Shown here in pieces: positions 25,633-33,680 of a stretch of 64,000 nucleotides of DNA; position 1 is the stretch's first letter, and each line of letters opens with the position of its first letter. The position numbers and the translations under genes were made by a program. Source of the stretch: a bacterium (GTDB lineage Bacteria; Cyanobacteriota; Vampirovibrionia; Gastranaerophilales; Gastranaerophilaceae); assembly GCA_017559905.1 (NCBI GenBank), contig JAFYQF010000015.1, forward strand, positions 171,731-235,730, written 5' to 3'. The notes under the pieces are model-generated. The model had not been told where the DNA came from, ran no database searches, and worked only from the letters and a program-made list of their open reading frames with translations.

Positions 25633-25676
25633 GTTGATAATCTCTCAATTGTATCCAAGTTGATTTTAGCATAAAA

Positions 25677-25702
25677 AAACAGTCGAAATAATTCGACTGT
25701 TT
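25677..25702 (-). terminator. Rho-independent terminator
   Basis: Stem 25677-25687 with 25692-25702 (core ACAGTCGAA/TTCGACTGT), a four-base loop and flanking A/T runs. It lies 19 bases past the stop of the HEAT-like gene. Confidence 0.8.
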
Positions 25703-25721
25703 TCTAAATTTATTTCAATTA

Positions 25722-26006
25722 CTATGCAGCAATTCCACCTTTGATTTCACGAATCAAGTATTCAGCAACCCATTCAAAATCTTTGTTTTCTTTAGCAGCA
25801 TTTTCAAGATATTTGATTGAAGCATCACCTAATCTGATAAGAGTCATTGCTACTACGCCTCTTTTTACACCTTTTACAACTTGTAATTGGTCTACTAATT
25901 GTGGCAATGCTGAAGTTCCACATTCAACAAGCATGTTTTCAACTTCATTTTTAACTGTATTATCTGCATTTTCTAATTTTGTAAGAATGTCTTTAACTGA
26001 TTTCAT
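25722..26006 (-). CDS. Small HEAT-repeat-like protein
   Basis: A 94-residue all-helical protein with two HEAT-like units (CGTSALPQLVDQLQVVKG and the following VVAMTLIRLGDASIKYLENA). Such repeats mediate protein contacts. I start it at the ATG at 26006, which has GGAG with six-base spacing. The open frame continues eight codons upstream without a comparable site. It stands alone between a terminator and the large gene at 26139. Function unknown. Confidence 0.7.
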   Translation of the reverse strand: MKSVKDILTKLENADNTVKNEVENMLVECGTSALPQLVDQLQVVKGVKRGVVAMTLIRLGDASIKYLENAAKENKDFEWVAEYLIREIKGGIAA

Positions 26007-26138
26007 GATAATCTCCAATTTCTTTCTCAACTTATATTCTTATTATATATGAAATTTTTGAATATCTTGATTTCCTTACATAATCTTTATATCTATAAAG
26101 AACATGTAAAGATGCTTGTCAAATCAGGGCTTTAGACT

Positions 26139-28136
26139 TTAAGCAAATAGTTTAAAATGTCGTTCAACGTTTTTGTCGATTACAGATTTAATTGAATCGT
26201 ACTCTGTTTGAAGTGAATTATGTTCAGTATCAATATTTTTCAATTCAAGGTCATAGCGTTTGTCTTTTGCTTGAATTTTGTTTGTTTCTCTTTTGTATTC
26301 AGCTTCTGCTTTTGTTATTTCAAGTTCGATTGTATCTTCAGTGATATCGCTACAGTTTGTATACATAGTTGATACCCATGCGAATTCATCATTTACTTGA
26401 ACCATTGATAAAAGTCCACTTTCAAGAGCATATTGAATCCAGTCAGCGTTTGTTGTTAAGCCAAGTTCAATTTTTTGATATCCACTCTCTTGCATTTTTT
26501 CAAACAAGTTAGTGTACCATTTAGCTTTAGCATCAGCGTTTTCGTTTGGATTATTAATATCAATCCAAGTGTATTTTGGTGCGCCATATTCTTCAATCAT
26601 TTGCTCTACAAGGTAGATATCTTTGATTGCTTCAAAGTTAGCTAAATATTGAATATTAGTGAATGTTCCTTCGATATTTTGTTCTATTTCTATGTATGTA
26701 TTTCCATCCAAGTTTGTAGTTGGAATACCGCTATTGATAATCCATTCGATATCGTCTAAATTTTCATAGTCTTGAGCGCCGATATCATAGCCAAATATGA
26801 ATTCAGATAATTCTGCGGCTGCTGCATTAAATGCAGCTTGTTGTCCAGGAGCAATACCTGCAAATTTGCTTCTGTCCATATTGTTAGTAATATTTTGTTG
26901 GAAATAGCTATAAATATCTCTTACAGCTTCTGCAGTGTCGTACTCGTTACCTAGTTCTGTTGTTGTTGCAGATGGATCTTCAGTAAATCTACATGTTCCA
27001 TTAGAAGATACAACATTGCCGTTTTCATCAGTATATGAACAATTATATGTGAATGAATATTCACCGTTGTTGTTCGTAACACCTGATGTTAATGTGTATG
27101 TATAGCCTTCTTCAGCAGCTTCTTCGGCACCAAGTCCCAAATCTACAGTATAACTACCATTGCCATCTGATGTTACCAAGAACATACCGCCATTAATGTT
27201 GAATCCATTATCAGTTGCTTTAATTGAAGCTGGATACTCAATCATTGCAGTTGTGCCATTAACATTAATCATGTCATTTAGGTAGTAGTCCATATTTTCA
27301 TAGAATTCTGATTTTACAGGGTTACCGAATTCATCAGTTGTTTCATCTTGTATAGTTCCGTTATTTACAAGTTCTGTAAATAATCTGTCCAAATAATTTA
27401 TTGCAGCTACAGAATCAGCCATTGGTGTTACGGTGTCATCTTTGTTAAAATTCATTACATAAGCATATTGGTCTTCATATTTTTTACTTTGACCATTTGG
27501 TGTGTAATTGTATAAGTAATCTTTCATACCGCTAATAACTGCTTTGGTAAAGGCTGTATCCGCTTTCTTGTATTCATCAAGAAGTTTTTCGTAAACCATT
27601 ACTTCAGTTGATGTTTTTGACAAGTCATAACCATAATGCAAGCCTGATACTCTGTTAGCTTCATCGTCATATATTACATCGCCTTCGTATCTTACTTTCA
27701 TATCTTCTGGGATATTAGGATTTTGCCAGTATGATGTTGATTCTTTTTCTAAACCGTATTTCAATAAGAATTCTTCTAATGCATCCACTTCTGGATTATT
27801 GTTTGCAGCTTGAATAGCTTCTTCAAATTTTGCAGCATCAAGTTCACTTACAACAAGTTCGCCAGATTTGTTAATTAAACCATATTGGTTGTTATAAGGG
27901 CTGTATGCAGTTAAGTTGTTGAAATTAAGTTGTTGATACATTTCATTACCCATAGGGTCTTTGTTAGACATCATATATTGTGTTTTGTTTAAAGCACTAA
28001 TATATTTGTCGCTTGCCTTTTGGGTATCTTCCGTAAGGCGCATTTTGGCATTGTTGATAAGTTGAGCACGTAGCTCATTATCAGCCATACGGGAAGTTAT
28101 TGATAATAATCTAGCTTGTGACGCTGCCAATCCCAT
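26139..28136 (-). CDS. Large lineage-specific protein, MGxAASQARLL family
   Basis: A 665-residue protein without signal peptide or membrane segment. The N-terminus (MGLAASQARLLSITSRMADNELRAQ... INNAKMRL) and the block around ASDKYISALNKTQY and NQYGLINKSGELVVSE are shared with the gene at 62343-64000, so the two are paralogues. The central part is Asp/Asn/Thr/Tyr-rich and beta-like. The last ~90 residues form a long coiled coil ending in ERHFKLFA. The helix-then-coil layout and the N-terminal pattern (QARL...RL....Q.I.NAK) recall flagellar rod/hook proteins, whose N-terminus reads A..QARL....NNIANA. This resemblance is weak and by eye only. Function unknown. Confidence 0.75.
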   Translation of the reverse strand: MGLAASQARLLSITSRMADNELRAQLINNAKMRLTEDTQKASDKYISALNKTQYMMSNKDPMGNEMYQQLNFNNLTAYSPYNNQYGLINKSGELVVSELDAAKFEEAIQAANNNPEVDALEEFLLKYGLEKESTSYWQNPNIPEDMKVRYEGDVIYDDEANRVSGLHYGYDLSKTSTEVMVYEKLLDEYKKADTAFTKAVISGMKDYLYNYTPNGQSKKYEDQYAYVMNFNKDDTVTPMADSVAAINYLDRLFTELVNNGTIQDETTDEFGNPVKSEFYENMDYYLNDMINVNGTTAMIEYPASIKATDNGFNINGGMFLVTSDGNGSYTVDLGLGAEEAAEEGYTYTLTSGVTNNNGEYSFTYNCSYTDENGNVVSSNGTCRFTEDPSATTTELGNEYDTAEAVRDIYSYFQQNITNNMDRSKFAGIAPGQQAAFNAAAAELSEFIFGYDIGAQDYENLDDIEWIINSGIPTTNLDGNTYIEIEQNIEGTFTNIQYLANFEAIKDIYLVEQMIEEYGAPKYTWIDINNPNENADAKAKWYTNLFEKMQESGYQKIELGLTTNADWIQYALESGLLSMVQVNDEFAWVSTMYTNCSDITEDTIELEITKAEAEYKRETNKIQAKDKRYDLELKNIDTEHNSLQTEYDSIKSVIDKNVERHFKLFA

Positions 28137-28237
28137 AGTTTTTACGCCTTTTCCTTTCGTTAGTACCTATTCTTATCTATGGTATCGGCTCTATTTGTCT
28201 ATTTCTTTAATTATTTTGGGGTATTTATTACAATTTG

Positions 28238-29272
28238 TTACAATCTAGTTAAAACTTTTTTTAATCTTTCTAGCTTTTCATTTGTAGTACCAATTCCGCA
28301 AAGTAGCATAACTGATTTTTTGTTAGAACGTTCATCTTCAATTTTGTTTTCAAAAAGTTTGTTAGAAAGCTCTTCGCCAGTAATTTTATCTGATTTTATA
28401 AGGATTTTTAATGGGTCATCCCCACCAAAGTTTAGGTTTGGTAAGTCTTTTTTTAGTTCATTTATTGATGAAACTAGCTTTTTAATCTGTTTTTTGCCTT
28501 TTTTACTGTTTAAAAATTTGATATTTGCCTCAATTGTTGCTAATAAAGGATATGATGGTGATGTTGTATTTATTAGATTTAATGCTGATTGAGGATTTAT
28601 CTCGCAGTTTGAATGCAACAATGCTGTTGGGTTTAATCCACCTGCGGTTTTATGCAAGGATTGAATAGTAAAATCTGCAGTCTTTACAGCACTTTCTGGT
28701 AATAAATCTGAAAACGGGTATAATGCACCATGCGCTTCATCAACTATCAAGTAAGCGTTATTTTGTTTGCACAATTTTTTTATTGATTTTATGTCGGAAA
28801 CAAATCCCTCATAAGTAGGTGATGTCACAATTACCGCTTTAATTGTATTAGTTTTGAAGTATGTTTCTAAATTTTCTATACTGTTTCTTTGGTAGCAACC
28901 GAACTCATCGTCTTTAGGTAAATCATAAAAAACAGGATTGCATCCTGCAAGTTTAACCGCATTAAGATGTGAGGGGTGCGCATCTTTGTGGATAAGTACA
29001 TTATCCCCAGTTTTTGTACATGCTAACACAGAGGCAATTATCCCGCTTGTAGATCCATTTGTTAAAAATAATGTATATTTTACCCCGTAAATATCTTTTG
29101 CTTGTTCTTGAGCTTTACAAAGGGCTTCTGTTGGATTGTGAGTATCAGTTTCAGAAATGTCACATTTGTAAAATTGTCTGAATTTATTATGTATAAAAAA
29201 TTTCTGCCCATGAGAAGGGGTAGTAAAGAGAGTATTAATAGATTTCTTTCTCAAAAGTCTAACTAAACTCAA
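28238..29272 (-). CDS. Short Orn/Lys/Arg decarboxylase-family PLP protein
   Basis: A 344-residue fold-type I PLP protein related to Orn/Lys/Arg decarboxylases of the YaaO/SpeA-II type. It has TPSHGQ near the N-terminus, the TNGSTSGIIAS cofactor loop, SPTYEG, IVDEAHGAL and the PLP-binding Lys in SLHKTAGGLNP. Family members are usually about 470-490 residues, and this one is shorter, lacking most of the C-terminal domain while ending in normal-looking coding sequence. It may be a reduced enzyme or have another aminotransferase-like activity. It follows the PilZ-domain gene by nine bases on the same strand. Confidence 0.82.
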   Translation of the reverse strand: MSLVRLLRKKSINTLFTTPSHGQKFFIHNKFRQFYKCDISETDTHNPTEALCKAQEQAKDIYGVKYTLFLTNGSTSGIIASVLACTKTGDNVLIHKDAHPSHLNAVKLAGCNPVFYDLPKDDEFGCYQRNSIENLETYFKTNTIKAVIVTSPTYEGFVSDIKSIKKLCKQNNAYLIVDEAHGALYPFSDLLPESAVKTADFTIQSLHKTAGGLNPTALLHSNCEINPQSALNLINTTSPSYPLLATIEANIKFLNSKKGKKQIKKLVSSINELKKDLPNLNFGGDDPLKILIKSDKITGEELSNKLFENKIEDERSNKKSVMLLCGIGTTNEKLERLKKVLTRL

Positions 29273-29281
29273 ACTGTGCCT

Positions 29282-29872
29282 CTACTTGTTAGCTATTTCA
29301 AGATTACGTTTAGAACAGTATTGGATAAGAGTCAATTTAACTTGGTTATCAGAATATTTGAATTCACCTGACAATGTGTATTTGCCGTCCTTACCTTTTT
29401 CAATTCTTATTGGTAAGAATGTGCATTCAACGCTAATTTCATCTGATAAAGGTAATGTAATCTTGTATTCAAGCTCAATGTCAAATTTTTCTTCTGTTGT
29501 AAATCTCATACCACCAGCAGAGATATCGAGAGTTGAAATTTTGTGAGTAATGTCGCCTGAAGTCATTTCTAAATCAAGCATGTATTTGATACGTGTAAAA
29601 CGACGTCTTTGTAAAAATTTATGTTTTGCTGGGCTAGCAATTTTTAGTTGTTTGCCGTTAATTTCTTTTGCGTAAGAATCAAAGTATAAAAGACCGTTTG
29701 AAGTATTTGTGTAAAATTCGCAATAATTACTTTTTAAAACACCTTCTGGATCATAATCTAATTCAATAACAAAACTGTCTGGTTCAACCTCAACTATTGT
29801 ACCTTTGTTAGCGTTTCTAAAATCATATGTAATCATTGTAATGCGTTGGTTTTTTTCTATTAATTCTCTCAT
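29282..29872 (-). CDS. PilZ-domain c-di-GMP binding protein
   Basis: A 196-residue protein with a YcgR-like N-terminal beta domain (about 1-95) and a C-terminal PilZ domain. The c-di-GMP signature is complete: RRRFTR (RxxxR) near 100 and DISAGG (DxSxxG) about 28 residues later. Such proteins connect c-di-GMP levels to motility or surface polysaccharide. No diguanylate cyclase or motor gene lies nearby. It is upstream of the short decarboxylase-like gene and probably co-transcribed with it. Confidence 0.88.
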   Translation of the reverse strand: MRELIEKNQRITMITYDFRNANKGTIVEVEPDSFVIELDYDPEGVLKSNYCEFYTNTSNGLLYFDSYAKEINGKQLKIASPAKHKFLQRRRFTRIKYMLDLEMTSGDITHKISTLDISAGGMRFTTEEKFDIELEYKITLPLSDEISVECTFLPIRIEKGKDGKYTLSGEFKYSDNQVKLTLIQYCSKRNLEIANK

Positions 29873-29963
29873 TCTATTGCCCTTTCAATTCTATATTTAC
29901 CGCAATATTACAATATTTTTTTTATTTAAGCAAATTTATTAACAATTTGTGACAATAAGAAAA

Positions 29964-29979
29964 GCCCCTATAAAGGGGC
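29964..29979. other. Short GC-rich hairpin in the PilZ-secY gap
   Basis: GCCCC (29964-29968) and GGGGC (29975-29979) form a compact hairpin in an otherwise AT-rich 255-base gap (29873-30128) that holds no gene. It lacks a T run in the plus direction and may be a weak terminator or part of an unseen small RNA. Confidence 0.35.
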
Positions 29980-30073
29980 ATAAACTGAGCAATCAGAAGA
30001 GTTGAGGATTTACAATTTAATATTAAAAAATTATTTGCCAATTATCATTACTAAAAATGCTTAATTTTTGCAT

Positions 30074-30110
30074 AAAAAAATAGCCTCAAAGTTTATGAGG
30101 CTATTTTTTA
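30074..30110 (-). terminator. Rho-independent terminator after secY
   Basis: An 8-bp stem (TAGCCTCA at 30081-30088 with TGAGGCTA at 30096-30103) flanked by A and T runs lies about 20 bases past the secY stop codon and ends the rpsE-rpmD-rplO-secY transcript. Confidence 0.85.
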
Positions 30111-30128
30111 TATATTAGTAAAAATTAA

Positions 30129-31466
30129 TTAGTCTTTTAAGAAAGTTTCATAATTTCTAGCTAACAAGTGAGTTTTTACCTGATTGATTAAATCTAAAGC
30201 AACGCCCACCATGATTATCAGTGATGTAGCTCCGATACCTTGCAATGTTTTAATATTAGTGATGTAACTCGCAAACGATGGAACCAATGCGATAATACCA
30301 AGTCCTAACGCACCTATAAATGTTGTTTTAGATAAAATTTTATCTAAAGCTTCAGCTGTAGGTTTTCCAGGTTTTATACCGGGAATTGATGAACCGTATT
30401 TTTTAAGGTTGTTAGCAATGTCTTTTGGTTGCATATTTGGCATAATTGACGCATAGAAGAATGTTAATATGAAAATTAAGCCAAAGTATAATGCATAATA
30501 AACAATGCCGTCAGGGCTCATTATTGTGGATAATTTTGCAATTGCAGTTTTAACAGCAACTGAATTGAAGTTCATTTGGCTAATAATGCTTAATATTGTT
30601 GATGGGAATAACAATATTGCAATCGCAAAGATGATTGGCATAACGCCACCAGGATTAAGTTTGAATGGAATGAATGAATTCATACCACCGTAAACTTTGT
30701 TTCCTACTTGTCTTTTTGGGTTAACGATGATAACTTTTCTAACTGCTTCTTGCATAATTACGATAAATACCATAGTTAAGAAGAAAATTGCTAACAAAGC
30801 TACAAGACCCATTTGCATTGCTGCACTTTTTGAAACGATTTCTGCTGTTTTTGATGCGTAAAGCGGAATTCCTGAAATAATACCAATAAAGATGATTAAT
30901 GAACCACCGTTGCCGATACCTTTTTCAGTGATAAGTTCTGAAATCCACATTACTAAAACAGAACCTGCGGTAAGAACAGATATTGAACTAACGTAAAACA
31001 TCAAATGGTTTACATCAGGTGATATTGCTCCTGGCAAATGTTTCATAAATAACATGAAAACAAGTGATTGAAAAAATGCTAATACAACCGTAAATACACG
31101 GGTATATTGTGATAATTTTCTTCTACCTGCTTCCCCTTCTTCTTTCTGAAGTTTTTCTAATGATGGAATTACTACAGAAACAAGTTGCATAATGATTGAA
31201 GCCGTGATGTAAGGTCCAATACCTAATGCGAAAATAGATACTTTACCTAGTGCACCACCTGAAAACAAGTCCAAGAATCCAATAATATTGTTTCCTTGAG
31301 CTAGGTTTGCAAACACTTGGTTGTTAATACCATATAAAGGCATTTGAACACCAAAGCGAAATGCTGCAATCATTAAAAATGTGAAGAGAATCTTCTGTTT
31401 CAAGCCTGAGGCTTGCCACATAGAAGCTAAATCTTCAGTTGTAGGCATTTTAATTCCTTGTGCCAT
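30129..31466 (-). CDS. secY: Protein translocase subunit SecY
   Basis: A 445-residue SecY, the channel subunit of the Sec translocon, with the ten expected membrane helices. The first follows KQKILFTFLMIAAFRFG. The plug-region segment LDLFSGGALGKVSIFALGIGPYI, the GIGNGGSLIIF stretch and the PGxxPGKPT loop (IPGIKPGKPT) are all typical. Its ATG overlaps the rplO stop codon (TAATG), giving tight translational coupling. Adk, map and infA, which often follow secY, are absent downstream, where a terminator lies. Confidence 0.97.
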   Translation of the reverse strand: MAQGIKMPTTEDLASMWQASGLKQKILFTFLMIAAFRFGVQMPLYGINNQVFANLAQGNNIIGFLDLFSGGALGKVSIFALGIGPYITASIIMQLVSVVIPSLEKLQKEEGEAGRRKLSQYTRVFTVVLAFFQSLVFMLFMKHLPGAISPDVNHLMFYVSSISVLTAGSVLVMWISELITEKGIGNGGSLIIFIGIISGIPLYASKTAEIVSKSAAMQMGLVALLAIFFLTMVFIVIMQEAVRKVIIVNPKRQVGNKVYGGMNSFIPFKLNPGGVMPIIFAIAILLFPSTILSIISQMNFNSVAVKTAIAKLSTIMSPDGIVYYALYFGLIFILTFFYASIMPNMQPKDIANNLKKYGSSIPGIKPGKPTAEALDKILSKTTFIGALGLGIIALVPSFASYITNIKTLQGIGATSLIIMVGVALDLINQVKTHLLARNYETFLKD

Positions 31467-31918
31467 TATACTAACTCAACCTTTCCGCCTGCTTTTTCAA
31501 TTTTTTCTTTTGCTGATGGAGAGAAGTAATTAGCTTTTACTGTAATTGCTTCTGTGATTTCTCCGTTACCCAAAACTCTCAATAAGTCTGAAGAAGGGTG
31601 AATTCTTCTAGCTTCTTTAAGAGCTTCAAGAGAAATTTCTTTCATACCTAATTGAGCAAGTCTGCCAACGTTGATTTCCGCAGAAACAGGTTTTTTGTAA
31701 ACTTGGAAACCTTTCAATTTAGGTAATCTTCTGTAAGCTGGCATTTGACCACCTTCAAAACCTCTTTTAGAAGAGTTGCCTGAACGTTGTCCTTCACCGT
31801 TGTGACCACGACAAGAAGTTTTACCGTGACCTGATGATCTGCCTCTACCTACTCTTTTTGTTTTGTGAGTTGAACCTTCTGCAGGTTGCAAGTTGTCTAA
31901 TTTAATTGTATCTGTCAT
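31466..31918 (-). CDS. rplO: 50S ribosomal protein L15 (uL15)
   Basis: A 150-residue uL15. The basic N-terminal arm contains KRVGRGRSSGHGKTSCRGH and GFEGGQMPAYRRLPK, and the C-terminal globular part ends with EKAGGKVELV. It occupies its standard place between rpmD and secY and shares one base with the secY start codon. Confidence 0.97.
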   Translation of the reverse strand: MTDTIKLDNLQPAEGSTHKTKRVGRGRSSGHGKTSCRGHNGEGQRSGNSSKRGFEGGQMPAYRRLPKLKGFQVYKKPVSAEINVGRLAQLGMKEISLEALKEARRIHPSSDLLRVLGNGEITEAITVKANYFSPSAKEKIEKAGGKVELV

Positions 31919-31978
31919 TTTTGTTTTTCCTTATAAATTTTAGTGTACCGCTCGCGTTAACTTACGCAGTATTACTGA

Positions 31979-32161
31979 CTATTCAGTAACTTCAAGAAGG
32001 TGTGGAACTTTGTTTACCATACCCATAATAGTTGCACTGTTGAAGTGTTCTACAACTTGGTCTTTTTTAGTTAAGCCCAATCCTCTTACTACTCTTTTTT
32101 GAGATTCAGAAGAACCGATAAGGCTTTTTACTAATTTAATTTTGATTTTTTTATCTGCCAT
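31979..32161 (-). CDS. rpmD: 50S ribosomal protein L30 (uL30)
   Basis: A 60-residue uL30 with the KLVKSLIGSSESQKRVVRGLGL core and a closing MVNKVPHLLEV. It stands between rpsE and rplO as in the conserved spc operon. The gap to rpsE is unusually long (139 bases) because it contains an interlocked inverted repeat. Confidence 0.95.
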   Translation of the reverse strand: MADKKIKIKLVKSLIGSSESQKRVVRGLGLTKKDQVVEHFNSATIMGMVNKVPHLLEVTE

Positions 32162-32190
32162 TTTATTAATTCCTTATTATTAACTTGTTT

Positions 32191-32254
32191 GTCATTCTGA
32201 GGCTTTTGAGATTCTTCGCCTTAACAGGCTCAGAATGACTTGCCGAAGAATCTC
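32191..32254. repeat. Interlocked double inverted repeat inside the ribosomal operon
   Basis: Two perfect 11-bp inverted repeats alternate: GTCATTCTGAG (32191-32201) with CTCAGAATGAC (32229-32239), and GAGATTCTTCG (32208-32218) with CGAAGAATCTC (32244-32254). The order a-b-a'-b' means both stems can coexist only as a pseudoknot. The sequence recalls the dispersed GTCATTCTGAG...AAGAATCT family of small repeats present in many bacterial genomes. No second copy was seen in this window. Confidence 0.75.
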
Positions 32255-32300
32255 GTTTTATTATCTGTTATAAAGTTTTAACAGACAATTGGCTAGCTGA

Positions 32301-32924
32301 CTAGTTTAAGAATTCAGCCATTGTTAAGCCACGTTTTTTAGCAACTTCGCTAAATGGAGCCAATTTTTTCAATGCATCAATTGTAGCGTTTGCTGCGTTA
32401 AGTGGAGATTTTGAACCTAATGATTTTGAAAGAATGTTTTCAATACCAGCAAGTTCAAGAACTAAACGAACTGCACCACCAGCGATAATACCAGTACCTT
32501 GAGAAGCTGGTCTTAACATAACTTCGCCAGCGCCTGAACGACCTACGATTGGGTGAGGAATAGTTGTTTTGAAAATAGGAACTGTAACAAGATTTTTTCT
32601 GCCATCAGCGATTGCTTTTTGGATAGCAATAATAACTTCTGCAGCTTTTGCACAACCTACACCAACTTGTCCTTTTTGGTTACCAACGATAACAATTGCA
32701 CGGAAGCTCAATTTTTTACCACCTTTAACAACTTTAGTTACACGGCTAATTTGAACTACACGTTCTGTCCATTCGCTTTGTGGTTTTTCTTCTACTGTTT
32801 CGATTTTTTGTTTTCTGCCACGACCTTTTTTGCCTCTAGCAGGTTTTTCTTCTTCGTTTTCAACAGCTTCTACAACTACTTCTTCAGTAACTTCTGTTGA
32901 AATTTCTTTGTTTTCTAAATCCAT
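32301..32924 (-). CDS. rpsE: 30S ribosomal protein S5 (uS5)
   Basis: A 207-residue uS5. The double-stranded RNA-binding domain begins at about residue 52 ([20 protein letters not shown]), followed by the [14 protein letters not shown] loop and the C-terminal domain ending in KRGLTMAEF. The first ~50 residues are an acidic then basic extension ([18 protein letters not shown]) absent from the ~166-residue E. coli protein. It is the first gene of the remnant spc cluster. The genes that usually precede it (rplR, rplF) are not upstream here. Confidence 0.95.
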   Translation of the reverse strand: MDLENKEISTEVTEEVVVEAVENEEEKPARGKKGRGRKQKIETVEEKPQSEWTERVVQISRVTKVVKGGKKLSFRAIVIVGNQKGQVGVGCAKAAEVIIAIQKAIADGRKNLVTVPIFKTTIPHPIVGRSGAGEVMLRPASQGTGIIAGGAVRLVLELAGIENILSKSLGSKSPLNAANATIDALKKLAPFSEVAKKRGLTMAEFLN

Positions 32925-33097
32925 TGATTTTACCTTTCATTTTAATGTGAATTTTTAACAATTTTTATATATTTACGAATACGCCAAAATTTAAGCTAAT
33001 TAAAGCTATTGGAATTCGTATTCGTGAGTAACTTTTCTGACATTACATATTCAAACATAAATAAAAAGAAATTGCAAGCCCTAAAATCAACAATAAA

Positions 33098-33676
33098 TTA
33101 TTTTTTAGCGCTTACGCATCTTACTCCCAAAAGTTTTATTGAATCGTTGAATACATTTGTTGTGCCGTTTATGAAGTTCGCTGAATAATGGCTATTTTTG
33201 TCAAATTTGTCATTAAGCCAATAGTTGCCATATCTGTATGATTTTTCATCAAGAAATAGTAGGTTAACATCTGTATTGCATTGATATTTAACCTCTTTTG
33301 CTTGGGTTGTACACTGAAAATCTTTGTTGTGGCAAGATTTTACAAATGCAGTTTTATCTTTGATTACTTCTTTGTTCAAGATTAATGACATTTTGCAGTT
33401 TGCAGACGCTAACCACATGTCCCAAGCTTGTTCTCTAGTTGGAAGTGTCATTCCTTTCATTCTGCAGTAATTTTCTGCTGAATCAAAGTTCATTGGGCCA
33501 GCGTTAATGTCGTCAACACGTAACTTTTCGTTTAATTGAGTTGATGAGTTTTCTTGCTCAATTGGTGGATAAAGTTTTTGATATTCTTCAAGTTCTCCAG
33601 TGTTCATAAGCATAGTAAATATTATTGAACAAGTAAGTACTGAAATTATAATTAAATTTTTTTTAGTTTCGTTCAT
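33098..33676 (-). CDS. Anchored protein with formylglycine-enzyme/lectin-like fold motif
   Basis: A 192-residue protein with an N-terminal membrane helix (about 7-25). The extracytoplasmic part has AENYCRMKGMTLPTREQAWDMW and later NYWLND and LLGVRCVS. The pattern YC...G..LPT...A...W ... YW ... RCV is found in DUF1566/FGE-sulfatase and C-type-lectin-like domains, with five or six Cys likely to form disulfides. It begins four bases after the stop of the phosphomannomutase gene and is probably co-transcribed. The specific ligand is unknown. Confidence 0.65.
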   Translation of the reverse strand: MNETKKNLIIISVLTCSIIFTMLMNTGELEEYQKLYPPIEQENSSTQLNEKLRVDDINAGPMNFDSAENYCRMKGMTLPTREQAWDMWLASANCKMSLILNKEVIKDKTAFVKSCHNKDFQCTTQAKEVKYQCNTDVNLLFLDEKSYRYGNYWLNDKFDKNSHYSANFINGTTNVFNDSIKLLGVRCVSAKK

Positions 33677-33680
33677 AGTT

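Noticed and set aside
32191..32254. A simple rho-independent terminator between rpsE and rpmD
   Set aside because: The two stems are interlocked and neither is followed by a T run in the direction of transcription. Termination here would also cut off essential downstream genes.
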